Notes: generated from the letters alone by a model not told the origin. Positions 23,696-33,574 are shown, numbered from the stretch's first letter. The stretch is 64,000 nt of DNA from Scandinavium ludwigii_A (GCA_050516505.1 CP191518.1:3472001-3536000); one strand, 5' to 3'. A program made the numbers and translations.

Positions 23696-24070
23696 TTATT
23701 TTTGTTGTTTTGCATCAACCACTGGAATTCGCCAAAGGAAAATCAGCAGGCAGGCGAGGATCCCCAGCAGTAAAAATCGCACCCACAGAATTTTCACCAG
23801 CCACAAGGAAAAGGCAAAGGTCACCAGTGTGACCACGATGGCACGCGATTTTGCGCCCGGCGGCATCGCTTTATGCTGCTGCCAGTGACGCAAATAGCCG
23901 CCAAACCACGAGCGATACAGCAGCCAGTGGTGGAATTGCGGCGAAGATTGTGCGAAGCACCAGGCCGCCAGCAGAATGAAAGGCGTAGTTGGCAGGAGCG
24001 GTAAAAATACGCCCAGGGTGCCGAGTACTACCGCCAGCCAGCCAATGATGTTTAGAATGGTCCGTTTCAT
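23696..24070 (-). CDS. ybaN: YbaN, DUF454 inner-membrane protein
   Basis: This 124-residue protein has three or four hydrophobic helices. The DUF454 signature GWLAVVLGTLGVFLPLLPTTPFILLAAWCFA spans the first 40 residues, followed by SPQFHHWLLYRSWFGGYLRHW. Function is unknown. The start at 24070 is 46 bases from divergent priC. The 155 bases between it and apt contain only A/T-rich sequence with no recognisable element. Confidence 0.9.
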   Translation of the reverse strand: MKRTILNIIGWLAVVLGTLGVFLPLLPTTPFILLAAWCFAQSSPQFHHWLLYRSWFGGYLRHWQQHKAMPPGAKSRAIVVTLVTFAFSLWLVKILWVRFLLLGILACLLIFLWRIPVVDAKQQK

Positions 24071-24116
24071 AACGGCAAATGTAGCACAGGCCACCATCCT
24101 TTCGAGGGAGAAAAGC

Positions 24117-24644
24117 ATGAAAACTGACCTGTTACTGCAATCGCTGAATGCGCAACTGTCGCGGCTCGAAGCCGAGGTCGCCCCAATGGCATTCAATGCT
24201 ACCCTTGGCGCCCGCTTCGACAGGCAGCTTTTCCGCACCCGCAGTTCATTCTTACAGGCTTGCGTGGAAGAGGCGCGAGGCAATTTGAAAGCATTGCATC
24301 AGGCTGTCGAAAAACAGCAATTAGAGCAGGTGCAGTGGCTAGCGGAACATTTGGTTTCCCAACTGGAAGCCATCGCCCGAGAAAGTGCCGCCTGGCAGCT
24401 GCGCGGGTGGGATAATGGGTCCCCGGCGTTGACGCGCTGGCAGCGTAAGCGGCTTCAGCACCAGGAGTTTGAGCGCCGCCTGTTGGAGATGACCCAGCAA
24501 CGCCGCCAGCAGTTAGCGCAGGCCACTACGCTTGCGGATCAGCAACGGCTTTCCAGGGAAGTCGACGCGTTTAGCGCCCGGCTGGCACGCTGTCGCGGCG
24601 CGCTGGAAAATATTGAAAACGTACTGGCGCGCATGACGCGCTAA
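24117..24644 (+). CDS. priC: PriC, primosomal replication protein N''
   Basis: The 175-residue all-helical protein recruits DnaB to stalled forks in the PriC-dependent restart pathway. Its length equals E. coli PriC, and it shows FDRQLFRTRSSFLQACVEEARGNL, QLEAIARESAAWQLR, and the basic C-terminal QEFERRLLEMTQQRRQQL helix. The ATG at 24117 follows GAGGGAG. ybaM begins 12 bases after its stop, so the two are probably co-transcribed. Confidence 0.94.
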   Translation: MKTDLLLQSLNAQLSRLEAEVAPMAFNATLGARFDRQLFRTRSSFLQACVEEARGNLKALHQAVEKQQLEQVQWLAEHLVSQLEAIARESAAWQLRGWDNGSPALTRWQRKRLQHQEFERRLLEMTQQRRQQLAQATTLADQQRLSREVDAFSARLARCRGALENIENVLARMTR

Positions 24645-24655
24645 CAGGAGAACAC

Positions 24656-24814
24656 ATGTCGCTGGAGAGTGCCCCGGATGACGTCAAACTGGCGGTAGAT
24701 TTGATTATGCTGCTCGAGGAACACGCGATTGCACCTGAGGTTGTGCTTCGCGCACTGGAAATAGTGAAGAAAGATTTTGAGCGGAAAGTTGAGGCTGGTA
24801 ACCCGTCCTCCTAA
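24656..24814 (+). CDS. ybaM: YbaM, small DUF2496 protein
   Basis: A 52-residue protein reading MSLESAPDDVKLAVDLIML and ending KVEAGNPSS. The N-terminal half is nearly identical to E. coli YbaM; the C-terminus diverges. The ATG is preceded by AGGAG with seven-base spacing, directly after priC. Function is unknown; the protein is small, acidic and helical. Confidence 0.9.
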   Translation: MSLESAPDDVKLAVDLIMLLEEHAIAPEVVLRALEIVKKDFERKVEAGNPSS

Positions 24815-24850
24815 GGGAGAATCCGGTGCCGCCTGATGCCCTCTGCCCGC

Positions 24851-24871
24851 CCCTCTCCCACAGGGAGAGGG
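24851..24871. repeat. CCCTCTCCC/GGGAGAGGG palindrome, ybaM-mscK junction
   Basis: Nine-base perfect arms (24851-24859 and 24863-24871) with loop ACA, preceded by CCTGATGCCCT and followed by a second GGGAGAGGGG. It sits between convergent ybaM and mscK and is the fourth member of the dispersed family. Its left flank matches the copy near 56205. Confidence 0.75.
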
Positions 24872-24893
24872 TGAGGGAGAGGGGATGTGCGAA

Positions 24894-27800
24894 TCACACA
24901 CCCGCAGGTGTCGGATCGTCCCCTTTCACTTCACGCTTCACTTCCGTCACTTGATCACCCTTTTTGTTGCTCAGATGAACTTCCAGCTGGTTAAACGCGA
25001 TGTTAATTCCATTTTCACGACACAGGCGGTCGATGGTGCGGTTCAGCTCATCCACGGTGTAGCTGCGATCGCGTAATTCACGTACGTACAAACGCAGCTC
25101 GTGATCCAGCGTACTCTGCCCGAAATTAGTGAAGAACACCGACGGCTCCGGATCGTGCATGACTTTCGGGTGTTCCATCGCCGCTTGCAGCAGCACTTCT
25201 TTGACCTTATCCAGGTCCGAGCCGTAGGCCACGCCCAGGCGAACCACCACACGAGTGATGGTATCGCTCAGCGACCAGTTGATAAGACGCTCGGTCACGA
25301 AGGCTTTGTTTGGGATGATCACTTCTTTACGGTCAAAGTCGGTGATGGTGGTGGCGCGAATACGGATCTTGCTGACCGAACCCGAGTACGTCCCGATGGT
25401 CACCGTATCGCCGATGCGCACCGGACGCTCGAACAGGATGATCAGACCGGAAACAAAGTTACCGAAAATTTCCTGTAAGCCGAAACCCAGACCGACCGAC
25501 AACGCGGCAGCGAGCCATTGCAGTTTGTCCCACGACACGCCGAGCGAACCGAAGACGGTCATCGCGCCCGCGCCGATAATCACGTAATTCAAAATCGTCG
25601 TGATGGCGTACGAGGCCCCCTGGCGCATGTTCAGGCGCGAGAGCACCAGCACTTCCAGCAGGCCCGGTAAGTTGCGAATTAACGCCCAGGCGACGCCAAA
25701 CGAAATCAGCGCGAACAGCAGGCTGCCAAGCGTAACGTTACGCAGCACTTCGGCCCCGGCTTCGGTCACGTTGTAATGCCACAGCGTAATGCTGTCGAGA
25801 TAGGCAAAAACGGTAATTAAATCGGACCAAATCGCCCAGAACATCACACCAAACAGCGCGGTCATCACCAGCACCGTAATACGCAATGTCTGCTGGTTAA
25901 CGTCTTCCAGCGCGATGGTCGGTTCTTCAAGCGGCTCAGCCCCTTCCGCGCCCTCTTTCACGACATGCTGGCGACGCGCCAGCGCACGGCGGTAAGCGAT
26001 TCGGCGGGCCGCCACACTCAGGCCACGCAGAACGGTCTGGTAAATCAGGTTCCACAGAATGACCAGATAAACGGTTTCAATCCATCGGCCGGCCAGGCGC
26101 AGCGTGGTGTAGAAGTACCCGGTGGCGGTCAGCACCATCAGCGCAACCGGCACAATCGCCAGCGTGGTAATGGTGATAAGGCGCAGGCCGTGGGACTCTT
26201 TGTCACGCCAACTGTCGCGGCACATCGGCCAGACAAGCACGGTGATCAGCAACAGGTTAAGGAAAATCGCAAACTGGCCGAGCACGTCATCCATCAGATG
26301 CAGCGGCGAGAGTTCAGCTTCAACAGACCAGAAGTGCAGCGGCAGCAGCGCAAGGCTGATGCGCACAATTTGCCGACGCCAGTGGCTGGTCAGTTTGGGC
26401 TGCATGTTGAAATGCATCACCGCGACGCCGTTTTTCTCGAGCACTTTCCAGCACAGGCCAAAAATCAGCCAGAATAGCGCCAGTTTTTTACTGAACGCCC
26501 ACAGCAGGTCGCTGATGTTGAGCTGCATGGTCAGCAGGATCAGGCCCACTGCCAGGATTAACATCACCACCGGCAGGGTGCGGAGAAGATCAATCAATAG
26601 CGCTTTCGGGGTATTGAGCTGGCTGTCGTTACGCAGTTGCCCCACTTCCGAGGCCAGCTTTTGCTGGTAGCTGCGCAGCCATTTCATGCGCCAACGGATA
26701 AGCCCGGCGATCAACAGCAGCGGCAAACCGGCGAGGAAGGCAACGAACACTGACGGCCAGGCCTTTTCCCAGTTGACGGTAACATTCATTTTGCTGAACT
26801 GTTCTTTCAGCGCTGACGGGAACGATTTAACCCAATCCCAGTCCATCGGTTTGTTGCTGTTCACCCAGAAAATTTGCTGGGTAAGAATGGAGCGCAGGCT
26901 TTTTGAGACGCTCATCAACTGCTGCTGGTTTACCTGTAGGTTGATAGCCATCATCAGTTGGTTGCCGAGCTGTTTGTTTATCTGGTCGAGCAATTCACGA
27001 CGCATGTCGACCACTTGGGTCAGCGCATCGGTCACTTCGTCGGTGACGTCGGTTTGATGGCCCTCTTCCAGCTTCGCCACGAAATCGTCACTCTGGAACA
27101 GCGCATCGCGCTGCTGATTCACTTCAAACTGCTCAAGACGCAGGTCCGCAATGCGGTTGGTCATGTCTTCCAGTTCATCCGCCGATGGCAGCGTCTGCTG
27201 TTCCTGATAGAGAATACGCGACAGCAGCAGGCTGCCCTTCAGCATCGAAATCTGTTCTTTGATATTGCGTTCAGACTGCAGCGCGCGGTCAAGCCAGGTT
27301 TTGACGCGGATATTCTGCTGCACCAGCTGGTTGCCGGTTTCGGTCGCGGTGATCAGACGTTCACTGAGCTGATGGTTAACATCCAGCTCCTGTTTAACCA
27401 ACGGATTCGCCTGAATGCGTTCGGCATCGTCAGGCGAGACTGCTTCCTGCGCCGTTTTCTCGGTCAGGATCAGACGCTTGCTGTTTACCGCTTCCTGTAA
27501 CAGCTGGAGTTGATGCTGAAGCCGGTTACTGTTGGCGGTGACGTAATCACGCTGTTTTTGCAGCGTGTCCTGCAACACGGTGTTGCCAGAAAGGCTTTTA
27601 CGCTGCTGATCGAGTTCGGCATTGAGCAGCGCCTGCTGCACTAACAGCATGGTTTGCTGAGTCGGACGCAGCGCATCTTCGCCCACGGTGGTGCCGTTCA
27701 GGCGATTACGAATTTGTTGTAGCTGCTGGGACGCGTTGTACATGGCGTTCTGCACGCGTTCGGGCTGCGTTTGCAGAGAGACCAGTTGGCTGTTGTAAGT

Positions 27801-28247
27801 GGCGAGATCGTTCTGGGCGGTTTGCAGCTGATCGAGCACGTCGCTTACCCGCGATTCCAGCTGGCGCATGGAAAGTTGATTCAGGTTTTTGCGGGTTTCG
27901 TCGTCGTTGTCGACGTCGGACAGCGCGTTGAGGCTGTCAGTGGCCTGGCGCATTTTGGCCGGCGCCTGGTCTATCTGCTGCTTAAGCTGCGCGGTTTCAT
28001 CTTTGACACGCTCAATTTTATCGAGCAGTTGCAACGTGTCCGACAGATCCTGCTCAACGAGCTTATCTTGCGGCGTGAGTTCTTTTTTCTTGCTCAGCGT
28101 TGTGAGCTGCTTTTGCACGTCGGCCCGTTCAGGCAGATCGTTATTGCTTTGCGCGCGCGCCTGCGAAATGCCGACGACACTGAAGAATAAGCTCAGTGCG
28201 ATGATGAACGCGGGAAATGATTTTCGCCAGAAATTGTTGTGCAGCAT
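24894..28247 (-). CDS. mscK: MscK (KefA), K+-sensitive mechanosensitive channel
   Basis: The 1117-residue protein matches the E. coli MscK layout. A signal peptide (ending ARA, about residue 32) leads to a long periplasmic coiled-coil region to about residue 480. Numerous transmembrane helices follow from about 500. The MscS-like pore domain starts near residue 890 (LQWLAAALSVGLGFGLQEIFGNFVSGLIILFERP). The cytoplasmic MscS domain includes GSVSKIRIRATTITDFDRKEVIIPNK. The channel opens under hypo-osmotic stress and is modulated by external K+. Confidence 0.96.
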   Translation of the reverse strand: MLHNNFWRKSFPAFIIALSLFFSVVGISQARAQSNNDLPERADVQKQLTTLSKKKELTPQDKLVEQDLSDTLQLLDKIERVKDETAQLKQQIDQAPAKMRQATDSLNALSDVDNDDETRKNLNQLSMRQLESRVSDVLDQLQTAQNDLATYNSQLVSLQTQPERVQNAMYNASQQLQQIRNRLNGTTVGEDALRPTQQTMLLVQQALLNAELDQQRKSLSGNTVLQDTLQKQRDYVTANSNRLQHQLQLLQEAVNSKRLILTEKTAQEAVSPDDAERIQANPLVKQELDVNHQLSERLITATETGNQLVQQNIRVKTWLDRALQSERNIKEQISMLKGSLLLSRILYQEQQTLPSADELEDMTNRIADLRLEQFEVNQQRDALFQSDDFVAKLEEGHQTDVTDEVTDALTQVVDMRRELLDQINKQLGNQLMMAINLQVNQQQLMSVSKSLRSILTQQIFWVNSNKPMDWDWVKSFPSALKEQFSKMNVTVNWEKAWPSVFVAFLAGLPLLLIAGLIRWRMKWLRSYQQKLASEVGQLRNDSQLNTPKALLIDLLRTLPVVMLILAVGLILLTMQLNISDLLWAFSKKLALFWLIFGLCWKVLEKNGVAVMHFNMQPKLTSHWRRQIVRISLALLPLHFWSVEAELSPLHLMDDVLGQFAIFLNLLLITVLVWPMCRDSWRDKESHGLRLITITTLAIVPVALMVLTATGYFYTTLRLAGRWIETVYLVILWNLIYQTVLRGLSVAARRIAYRRALARRQHVVKEGAEGAEPLEEPTIALEDVNQQTLRITVLVMTALFGVMFWAIWSDLITVFAYLDSITLWHYNVTEAGAEVLRNVTLGSLLFALISFGVAWALIRNLPGLLEVLVLSRLNMRQGASYAITTILNYVIIGAGAMTVFGSLGVSWDKLQWLAAALSVGLGFGLQEIFGNFVSGLIILFERPVRIGDTVTIGTYSGSVSKIRIRATTITDFDRKEVIIPNKAFVTERLINWSLSDTITRVVVRLGVAYGSDLDKVKEVLLQAAMEHPKVMHDPEPSVFFTNFGQSTLDHELRLYVRELRDRSYTVDELNRTIDRLCRENGINIAFNQLEVHLSNKKGDQVTEVKREVKGDDPTPAGV

Positions 28248-28375
28248 AGAGTCAGCATGAATGAGTTCAGGGCCGGAGACGCCGGGGGCAATTGCCGGCG
28301 AAGAATAGCATTTCTCCCGTTCGCCGAATAGCAGATAGCATTAGGAAAATTCCGGGTATATTCCGTTTTACCCGT

Positions 28376-29020
28376 TCATTGCGATGGGGCGGCCCGCAGG
28401 GTCGGGCAAAACTGGTACATTTCCAGCAAAATAGCGACGTAGTCTCTGGCTTCTTTTTTCAGGTCAAAGGTATCGGGGGAAAATAACCAGTTTTCGACAA
28501 TCCCGGAAATATAGCTACGCATTAAAATGGCAGCGCGTCGGGTGAGTAAATCAGCGGGAAGTTGTCCGGCAAGTGTGCATTCACGTAAGGCTTGTTCTAT
28601 CCGATCATAACTCTCGAGGCAAAGGTCGCGCTGAACCTGCTGCACCACAGCCATTTCGCCAACAAATTCGCATTTATGAAAGATAATCTCCATCAATAAT
28701 CGCCGACGCTCTACAACTACCGTCGCTTCCAGAATATAAACTAATATCTCCCTAAGAACTGAGAGTGGATCGCCGGGGAATTTTGCCTGATACTCAGACT
28801 CAAGTCTGCCGATACTGAATTCATAAAGCTGCCAGATTTCATTAAATAAATCTGATTTGTTCTTGAAATGCCAGTAAATTGCTCCGCGGGTTACACCAGC
28901 CGCTTTTGCAATCTCGGCCAATGAGGTGGTTGAAACCCCCCGTTGGGAAAACAATCGCAGGGCCACATCGAGAATGTGATGCCGTGTTTCCAGGGCTTGT
29001 TGTTTGGTTTTTCGTGCCAT
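28376..29020 (-). CDS. acrR: AcrR, TetR-family repressor of acrAB
   Basis: The 214-residue regulator has a TetR helix-turn-helix (ISQ-like LAEIAKAAGVTRGAIYWHFKNKSDLFNEIWQL, residues 33-66). The ligand-binding domain contains RRRLLMEIIFHKCEFVGEM. It binds drugs and derepresses acrAB. It is divergent from acrA, with its 24-bp operator in between. The first 19 bases of its coding sequence match a marbox (listed separately). The C-terminus is longest-common with Enterobacter-type AcrR; no disruption is seen. Confidence 0.96.
   Translation of the reverse strand: MARKTKQQALETRHHILDVALRLFSQRGVSTTSLAEIAKAAGVTRGAIYWHFKNKSDLFNEIWQLYEFSIGRLESEYQAKFPGDPLSVLREILVYILEATVVVERRRLLMEIIFHKCEFVGEMAVVQQVQRDLCLESYDRIEQALRECTLAGQLPADLLTRRAAILMRSYISGIVENWLFSPDTFDLKKEARDYVAILLEMYQFCPTLRAAPSQ
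29002..29020 (-). promoter_or_regulatory. Putative marbox (MarA/SoxS/Rob/RamA site) for acrAB
   Basis: The minus-strand sequence ATGGCACGAAAAACCAAAC fits the degenerate marbox consensus AYNGCACNNWNNRYYAAAY at every specified position. It coincides with the acrR start codon and lies about 140 bases upstream of acrA. E. coli acrAB is activated through a marbox in this region; function here is inferred. Confidence 0.7.
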
Positions 29021-29048
29021 AGGTTGGTGAATTTACAGAGGTTAGATT

Positions 29049-29072
29049 TACATACATTTGTGAATGTATGTA
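29049..29072. promoter_or_regulatory. AcrR operator
   Basis: A 24-bp inverted repeat in the acrR-acrA gap: TACATACATT (29049-29058), TGTG, AATGTATGTA (29063-29072). It matches the AcrR binding site described for E. coli and overlaps both divergent promoters. Confidence 0.92.
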
Positions 29073-29161
29073 CCATAGCACGACCATAATATAAAGCAGC
29101 AATGGGTTTGTGGACATTTGATCCATGGATCAATTTGAAATCGGACACTCGAGGTTTACAT

Positions 29162-30355
29162 ATGAACAAAAACAGAGGGTTAACGCCTCTGGCGGTCGTT
29201 CTGATGCTTTCAGGCAGCTTAGCGCTTACAGGATGTGACGATAAACAGGCTCAACAAGGAGCGGCGCAAACGCCAGAAGTTGGTGTGGTAACGCTCAAAA
29301 CCGAACCTCTCCAAATCACGACTGAATTACCTGGCCGCACCAGTGCTTTCCGTATCGCAGAAGTTCGTCCTCAGGTGAGTGGCATTATCCTGAAACGCAA
29401 CTTTACGGAAGGCGGTGAAATCAAGGCTGGCGAGTCTCTGTATCAGATTGATCCAGCAACCTATCAGGCTTCCTATGACAGCGCGAAAGGCGATCTGGCG
29501 AAAGCACAAGCCGCAGCCAAAATTGCTCAGGTAACGGTCAACCGTTATCAGAAACTGGTGGGTACTCAGTACATCAGTAAACAAGATTACGACACTGCGC
29601 TGGCGGATGCTCAGCAGGCTAATGCCGCCGTACTGGCTGCGAAAGCCGCCGTTGAAACTGCGCGTATCAACCTGGCTTATACCAAAGTGACCTCCCCTAT
29701 CGGCGGCCGCATTGGTAAATCTTCTGTTACCGAAGGTGCGCTGGTACAGAACGGTCAGGCTGACGCACTGGCAACCGTGCAACAACTCGATCCTATCTAT
29801 GTGGATGTGACGCAATCCAGTAACGATTTCCTTCGTCTGAAGCAGGAACTGACCAGCGGCTCGCTGAAGCAAGTTGACGGCAAAGCGAAGGTCGACCTCG
29901 TGACTCAGGACGGTATCAAATATTCGCAGAGCGGTACCCTGGAATTCTCTGATGTGACCGTAGACCAGACCACCGGTTCTATCACCCTGCGTGCAGTGTT
30001 CCCTAACCCTGATCATACCCTGCTGCCAGGGATGTTCGTTCGGGCGAAGCTGGAAGAAGGCACTAACCCGTCGGCGCTGTTGGTTCCGCAGCAAGGCTTA
30101 ACCCGTACCCCACGTGGTGATGCCAGCGTTATGGTGGTCGGTGAAGGCGACAAAGTTGAACTTCGCCAGGTGACTGCGAATCAGGCGTTTGGTGACAAAT
30201 GGCTGGTTACCGACGGCCTGAAAGCAGGCGATCGCGTCATCATTACCGGTTTACAAAAAGTAAAACCGGGCGCTCAGGTAAAAGCGCAGGAAGTCACTTC
30301 TGACAAACAGCAGCAAACCGCAGGTAATGCGGCGTCAGAACAGCCTAAGTCTTAA
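29162..30355 (+). CDS. acrA: AcrA, periplasmic adaptor of AcrAB-TolC
   Basis: This 397-residue lipoprotein is the membrane-fusion subunit of the main RND multidrug pump. A signal peptide with lipobox LTGC puts the acylated cysteine at residue 25. ELPGRTSAFRIAEVRPQVSGIILKRNF is the first lipoyl half, the alpha-hairpin spans about residues 100-170, and TKVTSPIGGRIGKSSVTEGALV is the second lipoyl half. Beta-barrel and membrane-proximal domains follow. The ATG at 29162 replaces an upstream in-frame ATG at 29102. acrB starts 22 bases after the stop. Confidence 0.97.
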   Translation: MNKNRGLTPLAVVLMLSGSLALTGCDDKQAQQGAAQTPEVGVVTLKTEPLQITTELPGRTSAFRIAEVRPQVSGIILKRNFTEGGEIKAGESLYQIDPATYQASYDSAKGDLAKAQAAAKIAQVTVNRYQKLVGTQYISKQDYDTALADAQQANAAVLAAKAAVETARINLAYTKVTSPIGGRIGKSSVTEGALVQNGQADALATVQQLDPIYVDVTQSSNDFLRLKQELTSGSLKQVDGKAKVDLVTQDGIKYSQSGTLEFSDVTVDQTTGSITLRAVFPNPDHTLLPGMFVRAKLEEGTNPSALLVPQQGLTRTPRGDASVMVVGEGDKVELRQVTANQAFGDKWLVTDGLKAGDRVIITGLQKVKPGAQVKAQEVTSDKQQQTAGNAASEQPKS

Positions 30356-30377
30356 CTTAAACAGGAGACGTTAAGAC

Positions 30378-33300
30378 ATGCCTAATTTCTTTATCGATCG
30401 CCCCATATTCGCATGGGTGATCGCCATCATTATCATGCTGGCAGGGGGACTTGCGATCCTCAAATTGCCGATAGCGCAATATCCAACAATTGCGCCACCG
30501 GCAATTGCCATCACGGCCGTGTATCCCGGAGCGGATGCTGAGACCGTGCAGAACACCGTGACGCAGGTTATCGAACAGAACATGAACGGTATCGATAACC
30601 TGATGTATATGTCGTCCAACGGTGACTCTACCGGTACAGCAACCATTACGCTGACCTTCCAGTCCGGTACCGATCCAGACATCGCGCAGGTTCAGGTGCA
30701 GAACAAACTGCAGCTGGCAATGCCGCTTCTGCCGCAGGAAGTTCAGCAGCAGGGCGTGAGCGTAGAGAAAGCGTCAAGCAGCTTCCTGATGGTTGTCGGT
30801 GTGATTAACACCAACGGCACCATGACGCAGGACGACATCTCCGACTACGTTGCAGCCAACATGAAGGATCCGATCAGCCGTACTTCCGGCGTCGGTGACG
30901 TTCAGCTGTTCGGTTCTCAGTACGCGATGCGTATCTGGATGGACCCGAACAAACTGAATAACTTCCAGTTGACTCCTGTTGACGTAATCACCGCTCTGAA
31001 AGCACAGAACGCCCAGGTTGCAGCCGGTCAGTTAGGCGGTACTCCGCCGGTGAAAGGCCAGCAACTGAACGCCTCGATCATTGCTCAGACGCGTCTGACT
31101 AACACCGATGAGTTCGGCAAAATCTTGCTGAAAGTGAATCCGGACGGCTCGCAGGTTCGTCTGCGTGACGTGGCGAAGATTGAACTCGGCGGCGAAAACT
31201 ACGACGTTGTGGCGAAGTTTAACGGACAGCCTGCATCAGGTCTGGGGATCAAACTGGCGACCGGCGCGAACGCGCTGAACACTGCCGATGCGATCCGCGC
31301 TGAACTGGCCCGTATGGAGCCATTCTTCCCTGCCGGGATGAAAATTGTTTATCCATACGACACCACGCCATTCGTAAAAATCTCCATTCACGAAGTGGTT
31401 AAAACGCTGGTTGAAGCGATTATCCTCGTGTTCCTCGTCATGTATCTGTTCTTGCAGAACTTCCGAGCCACGCTAATCCCAACTATCGCGGTACCCGTGG
31501 TACTGCTCGGTACCTTTGCGGTACTTTCCGCATTCGGTTTCTCGATAAACACCCTGACGATGTTCGGGATGGTGCTCGCCATCGGCCTGTTGGTGGATGA
31601 CGCCATCGTGGTGGTCGAGAACGTCGAGCGTGTGATGGCCGAGGAAGGACTTCCGCCGAAAGAAGCCACCCGCAAATCGATGGGCCAGATCCAGGGCGCG
31701 TTGGTGGGTATTGCGATGGTACTGTCCGCAGTATTCATCCCGATGGCTTTCTTCGGGGGTTCAACCGGTGCGATTTATCGTCAGTTCTCCATCACCATCG
31801 TATCGGCGATGGCGCTGTCGGTTCTCGTGGCGTTGATCCTGACCCCAGCTCTGTGTGCCACCATGCTGAAGCCGATTCAGAAAGGCGGCCATGGCGAGCA
31901 TAAAGGGTTCTTCGGCTGGTTTAACCGCATGTTCGATAAGAGCACGCATCATTACACCGACAGCGTAGGCAACATTCTGCGCAGCACCGGTCGTTACTTG
32001 CTGCTCTACATCATCATCGTGGTGGGCATGGCCTATCTGTTCGTTCGTCTGCCAAGTTCCTTCTTGCCGGATGAAGACCAGGGCGTATTCCTGACCATGG
32101 CGCAGCTGCCTGCAGGTGCGACGCAGGAACGTACACAGAAAGTCCTTGATGAGGTGACGGATTACTACCTCAACAAAGAGAAAGCGAACGTTGAATCCGT
32201 GTTTGCGGTTAACGGCTTTGGCTTCGCCGGTCGTGGCCAGAACACCGGTATCGCGTTCGTCTCTCTGAAGGACTGGAGTGCTCGTCCGGGTGACGAAAAC
32301 AAAGTTGGCGCGATTACTGGTCGTGCGATGGCGCGCTTCTCGCAGATTAAAGATGCGATGGTGTTCGCCTTCAACCTACCAGCGATTGTTGAACTGGGTA
32401 CGGCAACCGGCTTTGACTTCCAGCTGATTGACCAGGCGGGCCTCGGCCACGAAAAACTGACCCAAGCACGTAACCAGCTGTTTGGCGAAGTGGCTAAGCA
32501 CCCTGACATGCTGGTCGGTGTCCGTCCGAACGGTCTGGAAGATACGCCGCAGTTCAAAATCGATATCGATCAGGAAAAAGCGCAGGCTCTGGGGGTGTCC
32601 ATTAGCGACATCAACACCACGCTGGGAGCTGCCTGGGGCGGTAGCTACGTCAACGACTTCGTCGACCGTGGCCGCGTGAAAAAAGTGTATGTGATGTCCG
32701 AAGCGCCATACCGTATGCTGCCGAACGATATTGGCAACTGGTATGTGCGTGGCAGCAATGGTCAGATGGTGCCGTTCTCCGCCTTCTCTACTTCGCGTTG
32801 GGAATACGGTTCGCCGCGCCTGGAACGCTATAACGGTCTGCCTTCGATGGAAATCCTCGGCCAGGCTGCACCGGGTAAGAGTACCGGTGAAGCGATGCTG
32901 CTGATGGAGCAGCTGGCGGGCAAACTGCCGACCGGTGTGGGCTACGACTGGACGGGAATGTCCTACCAGGAACGTCTGTCCGGTAACCAGGCCCCTGCCC
33001 TGTACGCAATTTCACTGATTGTCGTGTTCTTGTGTCTGGCAGCCCTGTACGAGAGCTGGTCGATTCCGTTCTCGGTCATGCTGGTGGTTCCGCTCGGGGT
33101 TGTGGGTGCGCTGTTAGCCGCCACCTTCCGCGGGTTGACCAACGACGTGTACTTCCAGGTAGGCCTGCTGACAACCATTGGCTTGTCGGCGAAGAACGCG
33201 ATTCTTATCGTGGAATTCGCCAAAGACCTGATGGAAAAAGAAGGTAAGGGCTTGATTGAATCAACGCTCGAAGCTGTACGTATGCGTCTGCGTCCAATTC

Positions 33301-33524
33301 TGATGACCTCCCTGGCGTTTATCCTCGGGGTAATGCCGCTGGTTATCAGTACCGGTGCAGGTTCCGGCGCACAGAACGCCGTAGGTACCGGCGTAATGGG
33401 CGGGATGATCACCGCGACCGTACTGGCTATCTTCTTTGTTCCAGTGTTCTTCGTGGTGGTTCGCCGCCGTTTCAGTAAAAAGAACGAAGATGTCGAACAT
33501 AGTCATCCGGTAGAACGTCATTAA
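30378..33524 (+). CDS. acrB: AcrB, RND multidrug efflux transporter
   Basis: The 1048-residue trimeric proton-drug antiporter has MPNFFIDRPIFAWVIAIIIMLAGG at its N-terminus. The proton relay aspartates are in GLLVDDAIVVVENVERV (Asp407/408 by family numbering), with the matching lysine in GLSAKNAILIVEFAKD. The porter domain loops include the phenylalanine-rich GFGFAG region. An AGGAG site precedes the ATG. Transcription ends at a strong terminator 22 bases after the stop. Confidence 0.98.
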   Translation: MPNFFIDRPIFAWVIAIIIMLAGGLAILKLPIAQYPTIAPPAIAITAVYPGADAETVQNTVTQVIEQNMNGIDNLMYMSSNGDSTGTATITLTFQSGTDPDIAQVQVQNKLQLAMPLLPQEVQQQGVSVEKASSSFLMVVGVINTNGTMTQDDISDYVAANMKDPISRTSGVGDVQLFGSQYAMRIWMDPNKLNNFQLTPVDVITALKAQNAQVAAGQLGGTPPVKGQQLNASIIAQTRLTNTDEFGKILLKVNPDGSQVRLRDVAKIELGGENYDVVAKFNGQPASGLGIKLATGANALNTADAIRAELARMEPFFPAGMKIVYPYDTTPFVKISIHEVVKTLVEAIILVFLVMYLFLQNFRATLIPTIAVPVVLLGTFAVLSAFGFSINTLTMFGMVLAIGLLVDDAIVVVENVERVMAEEGLPPKEATRKSMGQIQGALVGIAMVLSAVFIPMAFFGGSTGAIYRQFSITIVSAMALSVLVALILTPALCATMLKPIQKGGHGEHKGFFGWFNRMFDKSTHHYTDSVGNILRSTGRYLLLYIIIVVGMAYLFVRLPSSFLPDEDQGVFLTMAQLPAGATQERTQKVLDEVTDYYLNKEKANVESVFAVNGFGFAGRGQNTGIAFVSLKDWSARPGDENKVGAITGRAMARFSQIKDAMVFAFNLPAIVELGTATGFDFQLIDQAGLGHEKLTQARNQLFGEVAKHPDMLVGVRPNGLEDTPQFKIDIDQEKAQALGVSISDINTTLGAAWGGSYVNDFVDRGRVKKVYVMSEAPYRMLPNDIGNWYVRGSNGQMVPFSAFSTSRWEYGSPRLERYNGLPSMEILGQAAPGKSTGEAMLLMEQLAGKLPTGVGYDWTGMSYQERLSGNQAPALYAISLIVVFLCLAALYESWSIPFSVMLVVPLGVVGALLAATFRGLTNDVYFQVGLLTTIGLSAKNAILIVEFAKDLMEKEGKGLIESTLEAVRMRLRPILMTSLAFILGVMPLVISTGAGSGAQNAVGTGVMGGMITATVLAIFFVPVFFVVVRRRFSKKNEDVEHSHPVERH

Positions 33525-33545
33525 TCAGCGTTTGCTGTAATGAGA

Positions 33546-33574
33546 AAGGGCCGCTTCTGCGGCCCTTCTTTTTT
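33546..33574 (+). terminator. acrAB terminator
   Basis: AAGGGCCGC (33546-33554) / GCGGCCCTT (33559-33567), loop TTCT, then CTTTTTT. A classic intrinsic terminator. Confidence 0.93.

Noticed and set aside
28280..28300. CGCCGG/CCGGCG hairpin between mscK and acrR as an acrR terminator
   Set aside because: The stem is only six base pairs with no T-run on the minus strand; not enough to call.
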